Origin: Afipia carboxidovorans OM5
Lineage (GTDB): Bacteria; Pseudomonadota; Alphaproteobacteria; Rhizobiales; Xanthobacteraceae
Assembly: GCF_000218565.1 (NCBI RefSeq)
Contig: NC_015684.1
Span: forward strand, 2,852,001-2,916,000
Direction: 5' to 3'
Length of the DNA: 64,000 bases
The position numbers were made by a program, and so were the translations under genes. Positions 41,845 through 50,634 of this stretch are shown here, in pieces (position 1 is the first letter of the stretch; each line of letters opens with the position of its first letter). The notes beneath the pieces are model-generated. The model had not been told where the DNA came from. It did no database searches and saw only the letters and a program-made list of their open reading frames with translations.

Positions 41845-42068
41845 GTGTGTCGCAAGACCTGAGTGCAAAACCTGGATGAAAGAGCCGGACCGACAGCCTG
41901 CCCGGCCGCGCCGGAACCTCTTGACCACCCTCTGGCCGTTCTTGCCGGCCTATGTAGCCGAAACCGCGTTCTCGACCAACCGGATAGGGAGACATTTCGC
42001 CTGCAATAAGGCAGTGCTCACAGGCCTTTGGGCATCTTGGCAAAAGGCAGAAGACGCCGGCAGCGGCG

Positions 42069-43040
42069 TCAGGACACGTCGGGCGCAAACGCCGGGGCGA
42101 CGATACCGCCGCCCAGCATGCCGCCCACGGCGTCGGAGACCGAGGCGCGGGCACGGCGGGCTGCAACCGGCTCGACCTCGACCACACGCCAGGCATGGCG
42201 GTCGGCCATCAAAGCGGTCAGCACCGCATGGTTGAGCTTGTGGCCGCCACGAACCGAGCGATAGAGGCCCATCAGCGGCAGACCGGCGAGCGCGAGATCG
42301 CCCACCACGTCGAGCACCTTGTGGCGCACGCACTCGTCGGCGTAACGCAGGCCCTCGGCGTTGAGGACGCGGTCCTCATCGAACACCACGGAATTCTCGA
42401 ACGACGCGCCGCGGGCGTAACCAGCCTTCCACAGCTCGGCGACGTCCTTCATGCAGCCGAAGGTGCGGGCGCGGGCGATGTCACGGCGGAAGGTCTCGGG
42501 GGTCAGATCAAGCTGGTAAGCCTGACGGCCGATCAGCGGATTGGCGAAATCGATTTCGACTTCGGCGCGGAAGCCGCCGGCATAAGGCCGCAGTTCGCCG
42601 ACGGAGCGGCCGAGCGTCACTTCAACCGGCTTCAGAACTTCAATGTAGCGGCGGGGAGCGGACTGCTCGACAACCCCCGCACGGTCAATCGCCGCGACGA
42701 AGGCCGCGGCGCTACCATCCATGATCGGAATTTCGGGCCCATCGATCTCGATGGTGGCGTTATCCACGCCCATGCCGCGCAGCGCGGCAAGCACATGCTC
42801 GGCGGTGGAAACCACGGCGCCATTCTTGTCGCCAAGCACAGTCGCGAAAGCGGTGGCGGAAACGGAAGCTGCCTGCGCGCGGACCTTGCGCTCGGTGCCG
42901 TCGGCTTCAGTGCGAATGAAAACAAAACCGGCATCGACGTTCGCCGGTCCAAGGGTGAGGTGGACGTCAGCTCCCGAATGAACTCCGACGCCTGTCAACG
43001 AGACGTGCGAACGGAGCGTCTTTTGCCGGCTGAATTTCAT
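42069..43040 (-). CDS. lpxC: UDP-3-O-acyl-N-acetylglucosamine deacetylase LpxC
   Basis: 323 residues. Zn-dependent first committed step of lipid A synthesis. Zinc ligands in STAEHVLAALRGMG (His) and HKVLDVVGDLAL (His, Asp), and the active-site PIMDGSAAAFV loop. ATG 43038-43040 (MKFSRQKT) chosen over one 7 codons upstream for family fit. Lies downstream of ftsZ on the same strand, the usual end of the dcw cluster. Confidence 0.96.
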   Translation of the reverse strand: MKFSRQKTLRSHVSLTGVGVHSGADVHLTLGPANVDAGFVFIRTEADGTERKVRAQAASVSATAFATVLGDKNGAVVSTAEHVLAALRGMGVDNATIEIDGPEIPIMDGSAAAFVAAIDRAGVVEQSAPRRYIEVLKPVEVTLGRSVGELRPYAGGFRAEVEIDFANPLIGRQAYQLDLTPETFRRDIARARTFGCMKDVAELWKAGYARGASFENSVVFDEDRVLNAEGLRYADECVRHKVLDVVGDLALAGLPLMGLYRSVRGGHKLNHAVLTALMADRHAWRVVEVEPVAARRARASVSDAVGGMLGGGIVAPAFAPDVS

Positions 43041-43448
43041 CCCCGCCTTACCTAACTTCAACAGACCCCGGAAAGCTCATATCGAGAGCTCATGTGCGAC
43101 ATCGAGCACCAAAGAAAGCGGAGCGATTTCACGACATGGCGGTCAGAAACTGACCAGTGATTCCCGAAGGTCCCCCCAACGTGAGAAGGACCATACTCGC
43201 TCATACGAGCAGCGCCACTCACGGTTGTTTACCGATTGTTACCCCAAAGGCGCCGCATCTCGCACCCGATCTCGCCATAATCGGTGCCGCCGTGGGCTTT
43301 TGAAAAGTGCTCCGATCACGGGATTTTTTCCTTAAGAATCAAAATCCTGTGAGGAATCCGGAGAGCTTTGAGAGTTCCAATCAGGCCATCCAAAATGAAA
43401 GCGCCCCGGCGGATGACCGGGGCGCTTTGAGAGCAATTGTTACAGACC
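43041..43448. other. Intergenic region between ftsZ and lpxC
   Basis: 408 bases. It holds the ftsZ terminator hairpin at 43398-43428 and, nearer lpxC, AT-richer sequence that probably carries the lpxC promoter. No gene is seen. Confidence 0.6.
43390..43428 (-). terminator. ftsZ intrinsic terminator
   Basis: AAAGCGCCCCGG at 43398-43409 pairs with CCGGGGCGCTTT at 43417-43428. In the direction of ftsZ the stem is followed by TTTCATTTT. It starts 20 bases after the ftsZ stop. Confidence 0.8.
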
Positions 43449-45203
43449 TCAGTTGGCCTGCCGACGCAGAAAGGCCGGGATATCGAGGTGGTCATCCACA
43501 GAGGCCGGAGCCTGTGCCGGACGGCCGTGCTGGTCGAGGCCCTGGGGCGCGGGGCGGCGGCCGTACTCGGACACCGGCTCGCCCATATTCGCCGGATTCG
43601 GACGCTGCGGCTTGCGCTCGGGCATGGGCGGCATCTGCGGCATGGCCGGGCCGGACGCGCGGGCCGCGATCGGCGCTTCGCGATCTTCATCGCGACGGCC
43701 GAGACCGACATTGGCGAGGCGCTGCAACAGCGAGGTGCGGGTCTTCTGCGGATGCTCCTCGTTGAGGTCGCCGCGTGCCTTGCGGATCTCGTTCTGAGCC
43801 GGCACCGGCAGTTCGTCGAAGTTCGGCATCCGCGGCGCACGCATCGGCACTCGCTCGGCCGACGGGGGAATGAACGCAGCCGCAGGAGCCGGCTCGTTCA
43901 GTTCCATCGGCTCTTGCTTCTCAGGAAACAGCGAGGGCTTCGGCGGGATCGGGCGAATGCTGACATCGCCGTAGGACGCAGCCGCGGGTGCGGCCGGCGG
44001 CGCGGGCGAGACGGCTTCGGCAATCGCGGCGAGTGCGGCGCGGTCGATCTGCTCGGCGGTGGCGCGGCCCGGTGCGGGTGCGGCATGAGCCGGAGCGGTC
44101 TCGAGCTTCTGCATCCGCTCGGCGACGCGCAGGTTGTCGGCACGCAGCCGCGCGGTGAGCTCGGCCAAACGATTCTCGGGGTTGCCGATCGGAGCAGCCG
44201 CAGGCGCGGCAGCCGGCGTAGTCGCGCGGGCTTCGACATCCTTGTCGATGCCGGTGGCCACCACCGACACGCGGATCAGGCCGTCGAGCGCCTCGTCGAA
44301 GGTCGCGCCGACGATGATGTTGGCGTCGGCATCGACTTCCTCGCGGATGCGGGTCGCAGCTTCGTCGACTTCGAACAGGGTGAGGTCCTTGCCGCCGGTG
44401 ATCGAGACCAGAAGGCCGCGCGCGCCCTTCATCGAGGAATCGTCGATCAGCGGGTTGGCGATCGCGGCTTCGGCGGCGGCAAGCGCCCGCTTCTCGCCTG
44501 TCGATTCGCCGGTGCCCATCATCGCCTTGCCCATCTCCTTCATCACCGCGCGCACGTCGGCGAAGTCGAGGTTGATGAGGCCTTCCTTGACCATCAGGTC
44601 GGTGATGCAGGCGACGCCGGAATAGAGCACCTGGTCGGCCATCGCGAAGGCGTCGGCGAAGGTGGTCTTTTCGTTGGCGACCCGGAACAGGTTCTGGTTC
44701 GGGATGATGAGAAGGGTGTCGACCACCTTCTGCAATTCGATGATGCCGGATTCCGCCGTGCGCATCCGGCGCTGGCCCTCGAAGTGGAACGGCTTGGTGA
44801 CAACGCCGACGGTGAGGATGCCCATCTCGCGCGCGGTGGCCGCGATCACAGGCGCTGCGCCGGTGCCGGTGCCGCCGCCCATGCCGGCGGTGACGAACAC
44901 CATGTTCGCACCCGAGAGGTAATCCTTGATCTCGTCGATCACTTCCTGCGCGGCGGCTGCGCCGACGTCCGGCTGGGAGCCTGCGCCGAGACCCTGCGTG
45001 ACCTGCGTGCCCATCTGCACGAGGCGCTCGGCCTTCGACATCGTCAGCGCCTGCGCGTCGGTGTTGGCGACGACGAAGTCGACGCCCTCGAGGCCAGCCG
45101 TAATCATGTTGTTGACGGCGTTGCCGCCCGCCCCGCCGACACCGAACACAGTGATGCGCGGCTTCAGCTCGCGAATGTCGGGTTTCTGAAGATTGATGGT
45201 CAT
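43449..45203 (-). CDS. ftsZ: Cell division protein FtsZ
   Basis: 584 residues, the long form typical of Rhizobiales. GTPase domain with GVGGAGGNAVNNMI and the tubulin signature GGGTGTGAAP (near residue 110). A Pro/Ala-rich linker of about 250 residues leads to the C-terminal peptide DHLDIPAFLRRQAN, which binds FtsA and other partners. Forms the Z ring. ATG at 45201-45203, 80 bases downstream of ftsA. Confidence 0.98.
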   Translation of the reverse strand: MTINLQKPDIRELKPRITVFGVGGAGGNAVNNMITAGLEGVDFVVANTDAQALTMSKAERLVQMGTQVTQGLGAGSQPDVGAAAAQEVIDEIKDYLSGANMVFVTAGMGGGTGTGAAPVIAATAREMGILTVGVVTKPFHFEGQRRMRTAESGIIELQKVVDTLLIIPNQNLFRVANEKTTFADAFAMADQVLYSGVACITDLMVKEGLINLDFADVRAVMKEMGKAMMGTGESTGEKRALAAAEAAIANPLIDDSSMKGARGLLVSITGGKDLTLFEVDEAATRIREEVDADANIIVGATFDEALDGLIRVSVVATGIDKDVEARATTPAAAPAAAPIGNPENRLAELTARLRADNLRVAERMQKLETAPAHAAPAPGRATAEQIDRAALAAIAEAVSPAPPAAPAAASYGDVSIRPIPPKPSLFPEKQEPMELNEPAPAAAFIPPSAERVPMRAPRMPNFDELPVPAQNEIRKARGDLNEEHPQKTRTSLLQRLANVGLGRRDEDREAPIAARASGPAMPQMPPMPERKPQRPNPANMGEPVSEYGRRPAPQGLDQHGRPAQAPASVDDHLDIPAFLRRQAN

Positions 45204-45283
45204 GCTTGCCTCTCGTTACGCGTGCGCGCTGTCACTTCGGCGCAGCGCCGAAGACGTTGATGGAATGAAGTCGTTCGGTGTCA

Positions 45284-46606
45284 TCAGAAGCCCTCGCGAA
45301 GCCATCGTCCGACCTTTCCGAAATAGCCGTTGGTCCCTGTCATAAGGTGCCGCGTGGTCCGCGGTTCGGTGTATTCGAGTTGTGCGAATTGCGGATAAAC
45401 GAGAAGGCCCGCAGGCACTGCGAAGGACGCGCCCTTCGCCTCGCCGGGCATCCGGCCGAAGCCGAGCGGGCGGCCGATGCGCACAGGGCGGCCGAGGATG
45501 CGGCTTGCGAGGTCAGGCAATCCGGTGAGTTGCGCAGCACCGCCGGTCAGCACGATCTGCGCGCGCGGCTCGCTTGCAAACGGCGATTTGGCCAGACGGT
45601 CGCGGATCATCTCGAAAATCTCCTCGACCCGCTCCCGGACGATGTTCGCGATCGTGGCGCGGGTGACAACCTGCGGCGCCTCGCGCTCGTAATCGTCCGC
45701 GGCCGGAACACTCAGAGTCTCGCGCGCGTCGATGCCGCCAGTCAGCACCGTGCCATATAACGTCTTGATTCGCTCGGCATCCGCAACGCAGACCCCAAGT
45801 CCGCGGGCGAGATCCATGGTGACGTGATGGCCACCGAGCGCGAAGCCCGAGGCGTGCACGAACTGCCCGCCCGAATAGGTCGCGATCGTCGTGGTGCCGG
45901 CGCCCATGTCGATCACAGCAGCGCCGAGATCGGCTTCGTCATCGGTCAGCACCGCAAGACCCGCCACATAAGGCGCCGCCGCCATCGCCTCGACGTTGAG
46001 GTGGCAGCGTTCGACAACCAGCATCAGGTTGCGCGCCGCCGACACGTCGGCCGTGACGACGTTCATATCGACGCCGAAATGGCGCGCGACCATGCCGCGC
46101 GGATCACGCACGCCCTTCACGCCGTCGAGCGAATAGCCAACCGGCAGGGTGTGCAGCACGGTTCGCCCTTCCCCGGCCGCATGATGCACGCCGGCGCTGA
46201 CGATCCGGTCGATATCGGTCTGCGTCACCGCGCCCTGGCGCAATTCCGCGGCGGCTTCCATCAGATGACCGCTGAGGCGGCCCGAAGCCATCGACAGCAA
46301 AACTGATTCGACGCGAACCCGCGCCATCCGCTCGGCCAGCGCCACCGCATGGCGAACCGCATGCTCGCACTCGCTGAGGTCGGAAACCGCACCCGCCTTG
46401 ATGCCGCGGGACTGGATGTGGCTCATGCCGATCAGTTCGATCGCATGGCTGCGCCCGCGCAGCGTTTCGCTCGGCAGGCACGGCTTCAGCCGCGCGATCA
46501 GACAGGCGATCTTGCTGGAGCCGACGTCGAGCGCCGCCACCAGCGCCGTCTTGTTCGGCGGCACCTGGCGGGTCTTCGGAGTCCACTCGTGGGCGAAACC
46601 GCTCAT
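45284..46606 (-). CDS. ftsA: Cell division protein FtsA
   Basis: 440 residues. Actin-fold ATPase that tethers FtsZ to the membrane: VAALDVGSSKIACLIAR near residue 24 (phosphate 1), AAVIDMGAGTTTIATYSGG (phosphate 2), IVLTGGAAQLTGL (adenosine), and a C-terminal amphipathic end FGKVGRWLREGF for membrane binding. The start overlaps the ftsQ stop by 4 bases (46603-46606). Confidence 0.97.
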   Translation of the reverse strand: MSGFAHEWTPKTRQVPPNKTALVAALDVGSSKIACLIARLKPCLPSETLRGRSHAIELIGMSHIQSRGIKAGAVSDLSECEHAVRHAVALAERMARVRVESVLLSMASGRLSGHLMEAAAELRQGAVTQTDIDRIVSAGVHHAAGEGRTVLHTLPVGYSLDGVKGVRDPRGMVARHFGVDMNVVTADVSAARNLMLVVERCHLNVEAMAAAPYVAGLAVLTDDEADLGAAVIDMGAGTTTIATYSGGQFVHASGFALGGHHVTMDLARGLGVCVADAERIKTLYGTVLTGGIDARETLSVPAADDYEREAPQVVTRATIANIVRERVEEIFEMIRDRLAKSPFASEPRAQIVLTGGAAQLTGLPDLASRILGRPVRIGRPLGFGRMPGEAKGASFAVPAGLLVYPQFAQLEYTEPRTTRHLMTGTNGYFGKVGRWLREGF

Positions 46607-47586
46607 GCGTCACCCGCCTTGCGCTTCTGCTTGCTCGCGGCTGCGAGCGCATCGGCGCGCGCCTTGGCTGCATCTTCCGACAGCCGAACGATCAGCCGGT
46701 CGGGAAGCCGCATATCGACCGAGGTGATGTCGCGCGACAGAAGCTGCTCCTCGCCGTCAAGTTTGATGAGCGTGGCAAGCGCCGTCTCGACGCCCTCTTC
46801 CGGCAGACGGACGTCGAGCCCGTTGGTCAGGCGCAGGTTCCAGCGCCGCTCGCCGACGAGAATCACGGCGCGGGTCTGGTTGCGAATGTTCGGATAGTTC
46901 GCGAGCACATCGAGGAACGCGTGGGCGCGGGTCTCGGCGCCCTTGCCGACCACAAGCGGCAGCAGGCTGAAGCGATTCGCGACGTAAGGCTCGAGCACGG
47001 TGCCGTCCTCGGCGATCACCGAGAGGCGGCCGTCGAGCTGCCACAGCGCATAGGGCTTGCGCTCGACAAGATCGATCTGGAGATGACCGGGATAGAGCTT
47101 CTGCACGGTCGCATCGGCAATCCACGGATCACCCTTCAGGCGGTCGCGCACCGAGGCGGCATCGAGAAACAGCAGCGAGGAACGGCCATTGACGCCACCC
47201 ACCGCGAGCACTTCGTCTTGCGTGAGCTGCTTGCGGCCGGAGATCGCGACCGAGGTGATTCGGAAGCCAACGGCGTTGGCGAGCGCGTTGCGGGTATCCT
47301 GGAACGCACTGACGACATTGTCGCCGTGCCCGCCCTTGATGACGCCGAGCGTGCCAGCGCCGATCAGCAGTGCAACCGTCGCGGCAACACCGAGGCCGCG
47401 CGGCAGGCGGCGCTCGAGTTTCGCGAAAAATCCGTTGGGGTTGTCCTCGCGCTCAGGCTCGAAGACGTAGCGGCGCGTCGAGGGGTTGGAGCTAGAGCGG
47501 GATGTGACCGGGGCAGCCTTCCGGGTCGGGGCAGAACGCGATTGCGTCTGTCTCACCGATCGAGAGAGGCGTCCTCCACCATCCAT
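46603..47586 (-). CDS. ftsQ: Cell division protein FtsQ
   Basis: 327 residues. Basic cytoplasmic head, one membrane helix (about 65-85), POTRA domain (FRITSVAISGRKQLTQDEVLAVGG) and the FtsQ beta domain. Bitopic divisome protein linking FtsB/L to other partners. Its start lies inside the 3' end of ddlB (34-base overlap), so the two are translated in different frames. Confidence 0.94.
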   Translation of the reverse strand: MDGGGRLSRSVRQTQSRSAPTRKAAPVTSRSSSNPSTRRYVFEPEREDNPNGFFAKLERRLPRGLGVAATVALLIGAGTLGVIKGGHGDNVVSAFQDTRNALANAVGFRITSVAISGRKQLTQDEVLAVGGVNGRSSLLFLDAASVRDRLKGDPWIADATVQKLYPGHLQIDLVERKPYALWQLDGRLSVIAEDGTVLEPYVANRFSLLPLVVGKGAETRAHAFLDVLANYPNIRNQTRAVILVGERRWNLRLTNGLDVRLPEEGVETALATLIKLDGEEQLLSRDITSVDMRLPDRLIVRLSEDAAKARADALAAASKQKRKAGDA

Positions 47587-48479
47587 TGAACCAACTCGTC
47601 AAATGCAACGCCCGCATATCCTGCAAGCTCTGGAACAAGTGACGTCTCGGTCATGCCGGGTTGGGTATTCACCTCGAGACAGACGAGACCACCCGTCCCC
47701 TCGATGCGATCGTCGTAACGGAAATCCGCCCGACTTACTCCCCGACAGCCAAGCGCCCCATGCGCGGCCAGCGTCAACCTTCGGACTTCCTGGTAAACAA
47801 ATGGTAAAACAGGTGCGGGCAGAACGTGTTTTGACGCGCCTTTTGAATACTTTGCCTCGTAATCATAAAATTTTAACAGAGGAACGATCTCGATCACGTC
47901 GCTCGCCTCGCCCTTGATGACGGCGCAGGTGAGTTCACGCCCGGCGATGTATTTTTCGACCAGAAGCTCCTCGCCGTGAGGCCAGTCGTCCCGGAAAAGC
48001 TCCTGCGGCGGGTGGGCCTGATCCTCGGTGACGATGAAAACCCCGACGCTCGAGCCGTCCGCCACCGGTTTGATGACGTAAGGCGGCGCCATCACATGCG
48101 CCTTCGCAATTTCCGCGCGCGTCAGCGTCAGGCCTTCCGCGACCGGCACGCCCGCGGTCGCCATCACCGTCTTGGCGAGGTCCTTGCGCATCGCAAGCGA
48201 GGACGAGAGCACGCCGGAATGGCTGTAGGGAATGCCGAGCGTTTCCAGCACGCCCTGAATGGTGCCGTCCTCGCCCGGCTTTCCATGCAGCATCACCAGC
48301 GCGACGTCCGGCTTGAGATTTTGCAGAACGGTTGCGATGTCGCGCTGCACGTCGATGCGCGTCACGCGATAGCCCTTGCGCTCCAGCGCCGCGGCGCAGG
48401 CCGCGCCCGAGCGCAGCGAGACCTCGCGTTCGGAAGACCATCCGCCCATCAGGACGGCAACGTGTTGAAGGGCTGTCAT
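47553..48479 (-). CDS. ddlB: D-alanine-D-alanine ligase DdlB
   Basis: 308 residues. ATP-grasp enzyme making D-Ala-D-Ala for MurF. MGGWSSEREVSLRSGAA at the N-terminus, LHGKPGEDGTIQG, KPVADGSSVGVFIV and the C-terminal EVNTQPGMTETSLVPE Mg-ATP loop. ATG at 48477-48479. A plus-strand gene separates it from murB, the only break in the co-directional cluster apart from the mraY-murD gap. Confidence 0.96.
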   Translation of the reverse strand: MTALQHVAVLMGGWSSEREVSLRSGAACAAALERKGYRVTRIDVQRDIATVLQNLKPDVALVMLHGKPGEDGTIQGVLETLGIPYSHSGVLSSSLAMRKDLAKTVMATAGVPVAEGLTLTRAEIAKAHVMAPPYVIKPVADGSSVGVFIVTEDQAHPPQELFRDDWPHGEELLVEKYIAGRELTCAVIKGEASDVIEIVPLLKFYDYEAKYSKGASKHVLPAPVLPFVYQEVRRLTLAAHGALGCRGVSRADFRYDDRIEGTGGLVCLEVNTQPGMTETSLVPELAGYAGVAFDELVQWMVEDASLDR

Positions 48480-48644
48480 CGCGACTCCTCAGGATTTGCC
48501 CTACCTACGCCGATTTGCGCCCTCCACCAAGGGGCCGCACTCCGCGGGAGGGGTTCGCGCCGCCGCCTTCTGCCTGTAGGGTCGGCAAAACGATTCCATC
48601 GTGCGATCTCGCGTTCTCCGCGTCTTCAAGAAACGGCCCTCGCT

Positions 48645-49421
48645 ATGATCAGAGCCTGGCTCGAACTTTCCCCGTTCGGAATTTTCCTCACACTTGGCGC
48701 GCTCTATTTCGGCATCGCGCTTCTTCTGCGCGCGATGACCTTCCGTCCGCCCTGCGGCCGCTTCATGCAATCGCTGAACGGCATCGTCGCGCCGTTCTTC
48801 AACGCCTCAGCGATCCTGTTCGCGCTGCTCGTGGGCTTCCTCGCCAATGACATCGGCGACCGCGGCCGGCAGGCGAACCGCGCGATACAGACCGAGGCGG
48901 GCGAATTGCGCAACGTCCACACCTTGAGCGTTGCGGCCGTCGCCGATATGGCCGCGATCCGCGAGGCGCTGAAAACCTATGTCGGATCGGTCGTCACCGA
49001 CGAATGGCCGGCGATGGCGGAGGGCCACGGCTCGCCCCGCACCTCGGCCGCCTATGACGAACTGCTGCGCAAGATCAGCGATCCCAGCATCGCGCGCTCC
49101 TCCGGCAATGCGGTTCACGCCGCCCTTCTCAATGCAGCGGTGCGCGCGGGCAATGCGCGCACCGAGCGCCTTGCGATTGCTTCCGATCACACCAACGATC
49201 TGAAATGGATCGTAGTGATCGTGCTCGGCCTGATTACGGAAATCTCGATCGCGCTCGTGCATCTCGAACGGCCGCGCGCATTGACCGCGGCGCTTTTGGT
49301 GTTCGCCACCGCAGCCGTGGTCACGCTCGGCCTCGTCGCGCTGCAGGAATATCCATTCTTCGGCGCCTTCCGCCTCTCGCCCGGCCCGCTCGAGGCGCTG
49401 CGGGCATTGGGCGGGGTGTGA
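48645..49421 (+). CDS. DUF4239 (bestrophin-like) membrane protein inserted in the dcw cluster
   Basis: 258 residues with helices at about 8-30, 45-65, 190-208 and 218-240, and a soluble middle region of about 120 residues. The segment NASAILFALLVGFLANDIGDRGRQANRAIQTEAGELRNV fits the DUF4239 family. Opposite in direction to all its dcw neighbours. ATG 48645 is the first Met after the end of the upstream noncoding region; a long open frame from 47976 runs antisense to ddlB and is rejected. Function unknown. Confidence 0.78.
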   Translation: MIRAWLELSPFGIFLTLGALYFGIALLLRAMTFRPPCGRFMQSLNGIVAPFFNASAILFALLVGFLANDIGDRGRQANRAIQTEAGELRNVHTLSVAAVADMAAIREALKTYVGSVVTDEWPAMAEGHGSPRTSAAYDELLRKISDPSIARSSGNAVHAALLNAAVRAGNARTERLAIASDHTNDLKWIVVIVLGLITEISIALVHLERPRALTAALLVFATAAVVTLGLVALQEYPFFGAFRLSPGPLEALRALGGV

Positions 49422-49447
49422 AGTACTAGTTGAAACAACCAAGCGTC

Positions 49448-49515
49448 ATTGCCGGGCTCGACCCGGCAATCCATCTTTTTTTGAGATGGATGCACGGATC
49501 AAGTCCGCGCATGAC
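49448..49515. repeat. Family A palindromic element between DUF4239 gene and murB
   Basis: GTCATTGCCGGGCTCGACCC and the inverted end CAAGTCCGCGCATGAC flank a short ATCCATC/GATGGAT spacer. The hairpin GCCGGGCTCGACCCGGC is at 49454-49470. Sits between two convergent genes. Confidence 0.7.
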
Positions 49516-49541
49516 GGACCAGCCGTCTCATAACAATCGCG

Positions 49542-50465
49542 TCAGCCCGCCACGCCGATCCGCTTGATCTCCCATTGCAGCTCAATGCCGGAATGGGCTT
49601 TCACGCGGTCACGTACCGTCTCACCGAGCGTCTCGATATCGGCGGCCGTCGCATCGCCGGTATTGATAAGAAAGTTGCAGTGCATCTCCGAGACCTGCGC
49701 GCCGCCGACGCGGAAGCCGCGCATCCCCGCCGCATCGACGAGTTTCCATGAGCTGTGCCCCGGCGGGTTCTTGAACGTGGAGCCGCCGGTTTTCTCGCGG
49801 ATCGGCTGCGCGGTTTCGCGATGCTGCTGCACCTCGTTCATCCGCGCGCGGATTTTTTCCGGCTCCATGAGGGTGCCGCGATAGAGCGCCGAGGTGAAGA
49901 TGATCGAGGGATCGACGCCATGGCTGCGATAGACGAAACCCATCTCGGCGTTGGTGAACGTCACGGTCTCGCCCGCGCGCGTGACGCCGCGCGCCTCGAC
50001 CAGCACGTCCTTGGTCTCGCCGCCGTTCGCGCCCGCATTCATCCGCAGCGCACCACCGATCGAACCCGGGATGCCGAAATAGAATTCGAGTCCGCCGATA
50101 TTTGCTGCTGCAGCCGCCTCCGCCACGCGCTTGTCGAGCGCAGCGGTGCCCGCGCGCACCGTGTCGCCTTCCGCCACGATGGTGCCGAAACCGCGCGGCG
50201 ACAAACGGATGACGACGCCTTCCACACCGCCATCGCGCACGATCAGATTCGAACCGACGCCGATGACATAAACGGGAATGTCCGCCGGCAGATGCGCGAG
50301 GAAATAAGCGAGATCGTCTTCATCAACGGGCGTGAACAGAACCTGCGCCGGACCGCCGACACGAAACCATGTCAGCGGGCCAAGCGGCTCGTTCGCAAGC
50401 ACGCGGCCGCGCAACTCGGGCATCGCGGATTTCAAGTCGGCGCTGATGTCGGGAAAGCTCACCAT
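49542..50465 (-). CDS. murB: UDP-N-acetylenolpyruvoylglucosamine reductase MurB
   Basis: 307 residues. FAD enzyme that makes UDP-MurNAc with NADPH. FAD-binding TWFRVGGPAQVLFTP near residue 30, PGSIGGALRMNAGANGGE, and the catalytic Ser in GGSTFKNPPGHSSWKLVD (type I/II family). ATG 50463-50465 is chosen; an open frame continues upstream only because a family B repeat lies there (its translation LLSPPLAGERWRGG is repeat, not protein). Confidence 0.95.
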   Translation of the reverse strand: MVSFPDISADLKSAMPELRGRVLANEPLGPLTWFRVGGPAQVLFTPVDEDDLAYFLAHLPADIPVYVIGVGSNLIVRDGGVEGVVIRLSPRGFGTIVAEGDTVRAGTAALDKRVAEAAAAANIGGLEFYFGIPGSIGGALRMNAGANGGETKDVLVEARGVTRAGETVTFTNAEMGFVYRSHGVDPSIIFTSALYRGTLMEPEKIRARMNEVQQHRETAQPIREKTGGSTFKNPPGHSSWKLVDAAGMRGFRVGGAQVSEMHCNFLINTGDATAADIETLGETVRDRVKAHSGIELQWEIKRIGVAG

Positions 50466-50618
50466 GCCCCCTCTCCACCTCTCCCCCGCAAGCGGGGGAG
50501 AGAGCAAATCGCGCCTGTGGAACGCATCTCCCAACCAGCGTCGCTGCCGCAAGCAGCGATAAACTGCGCAGCTCTGTTTCCCCTCCCCCGTTTACGGGAG
50601 AGGGTCAGGGAGGGGGCC
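50466..50618. repeat. Palindromic intergenic element, family B
   Basis: Between murB and murC. A 24-base palindrome at 50479-50502 (CTCTCCCCCGC/GCGGGGGAGAG), an internal TCGCTGCCGCAAGCAGCGA at 50541-50559 and CCCTCCCCCGTTTACGGGAG at 50581-50600 continuing AGAGGG. Directly touches the murB start codon. Confidence 0.75.
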
Positions 50619-50634
50619 AGGCTAAGCAACGCCA

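Noticed and set aside
43437..45260. 607-codon plus-strand frame
   Set aside because: Antisense to ftsZ; the translated sequence is Arg/His-rich without any family.
47976..48644. N-terminal extension of the DUF4239 gene into ddlB
   Set aside because: Antisense to ddlB; the membrane protein begins naturally at the ATG at 48645.
50466..50552. Extended murB start
   Set aside because: The extra codons are translated family B repeat; MurB homologues begin at the ATG at 50465.
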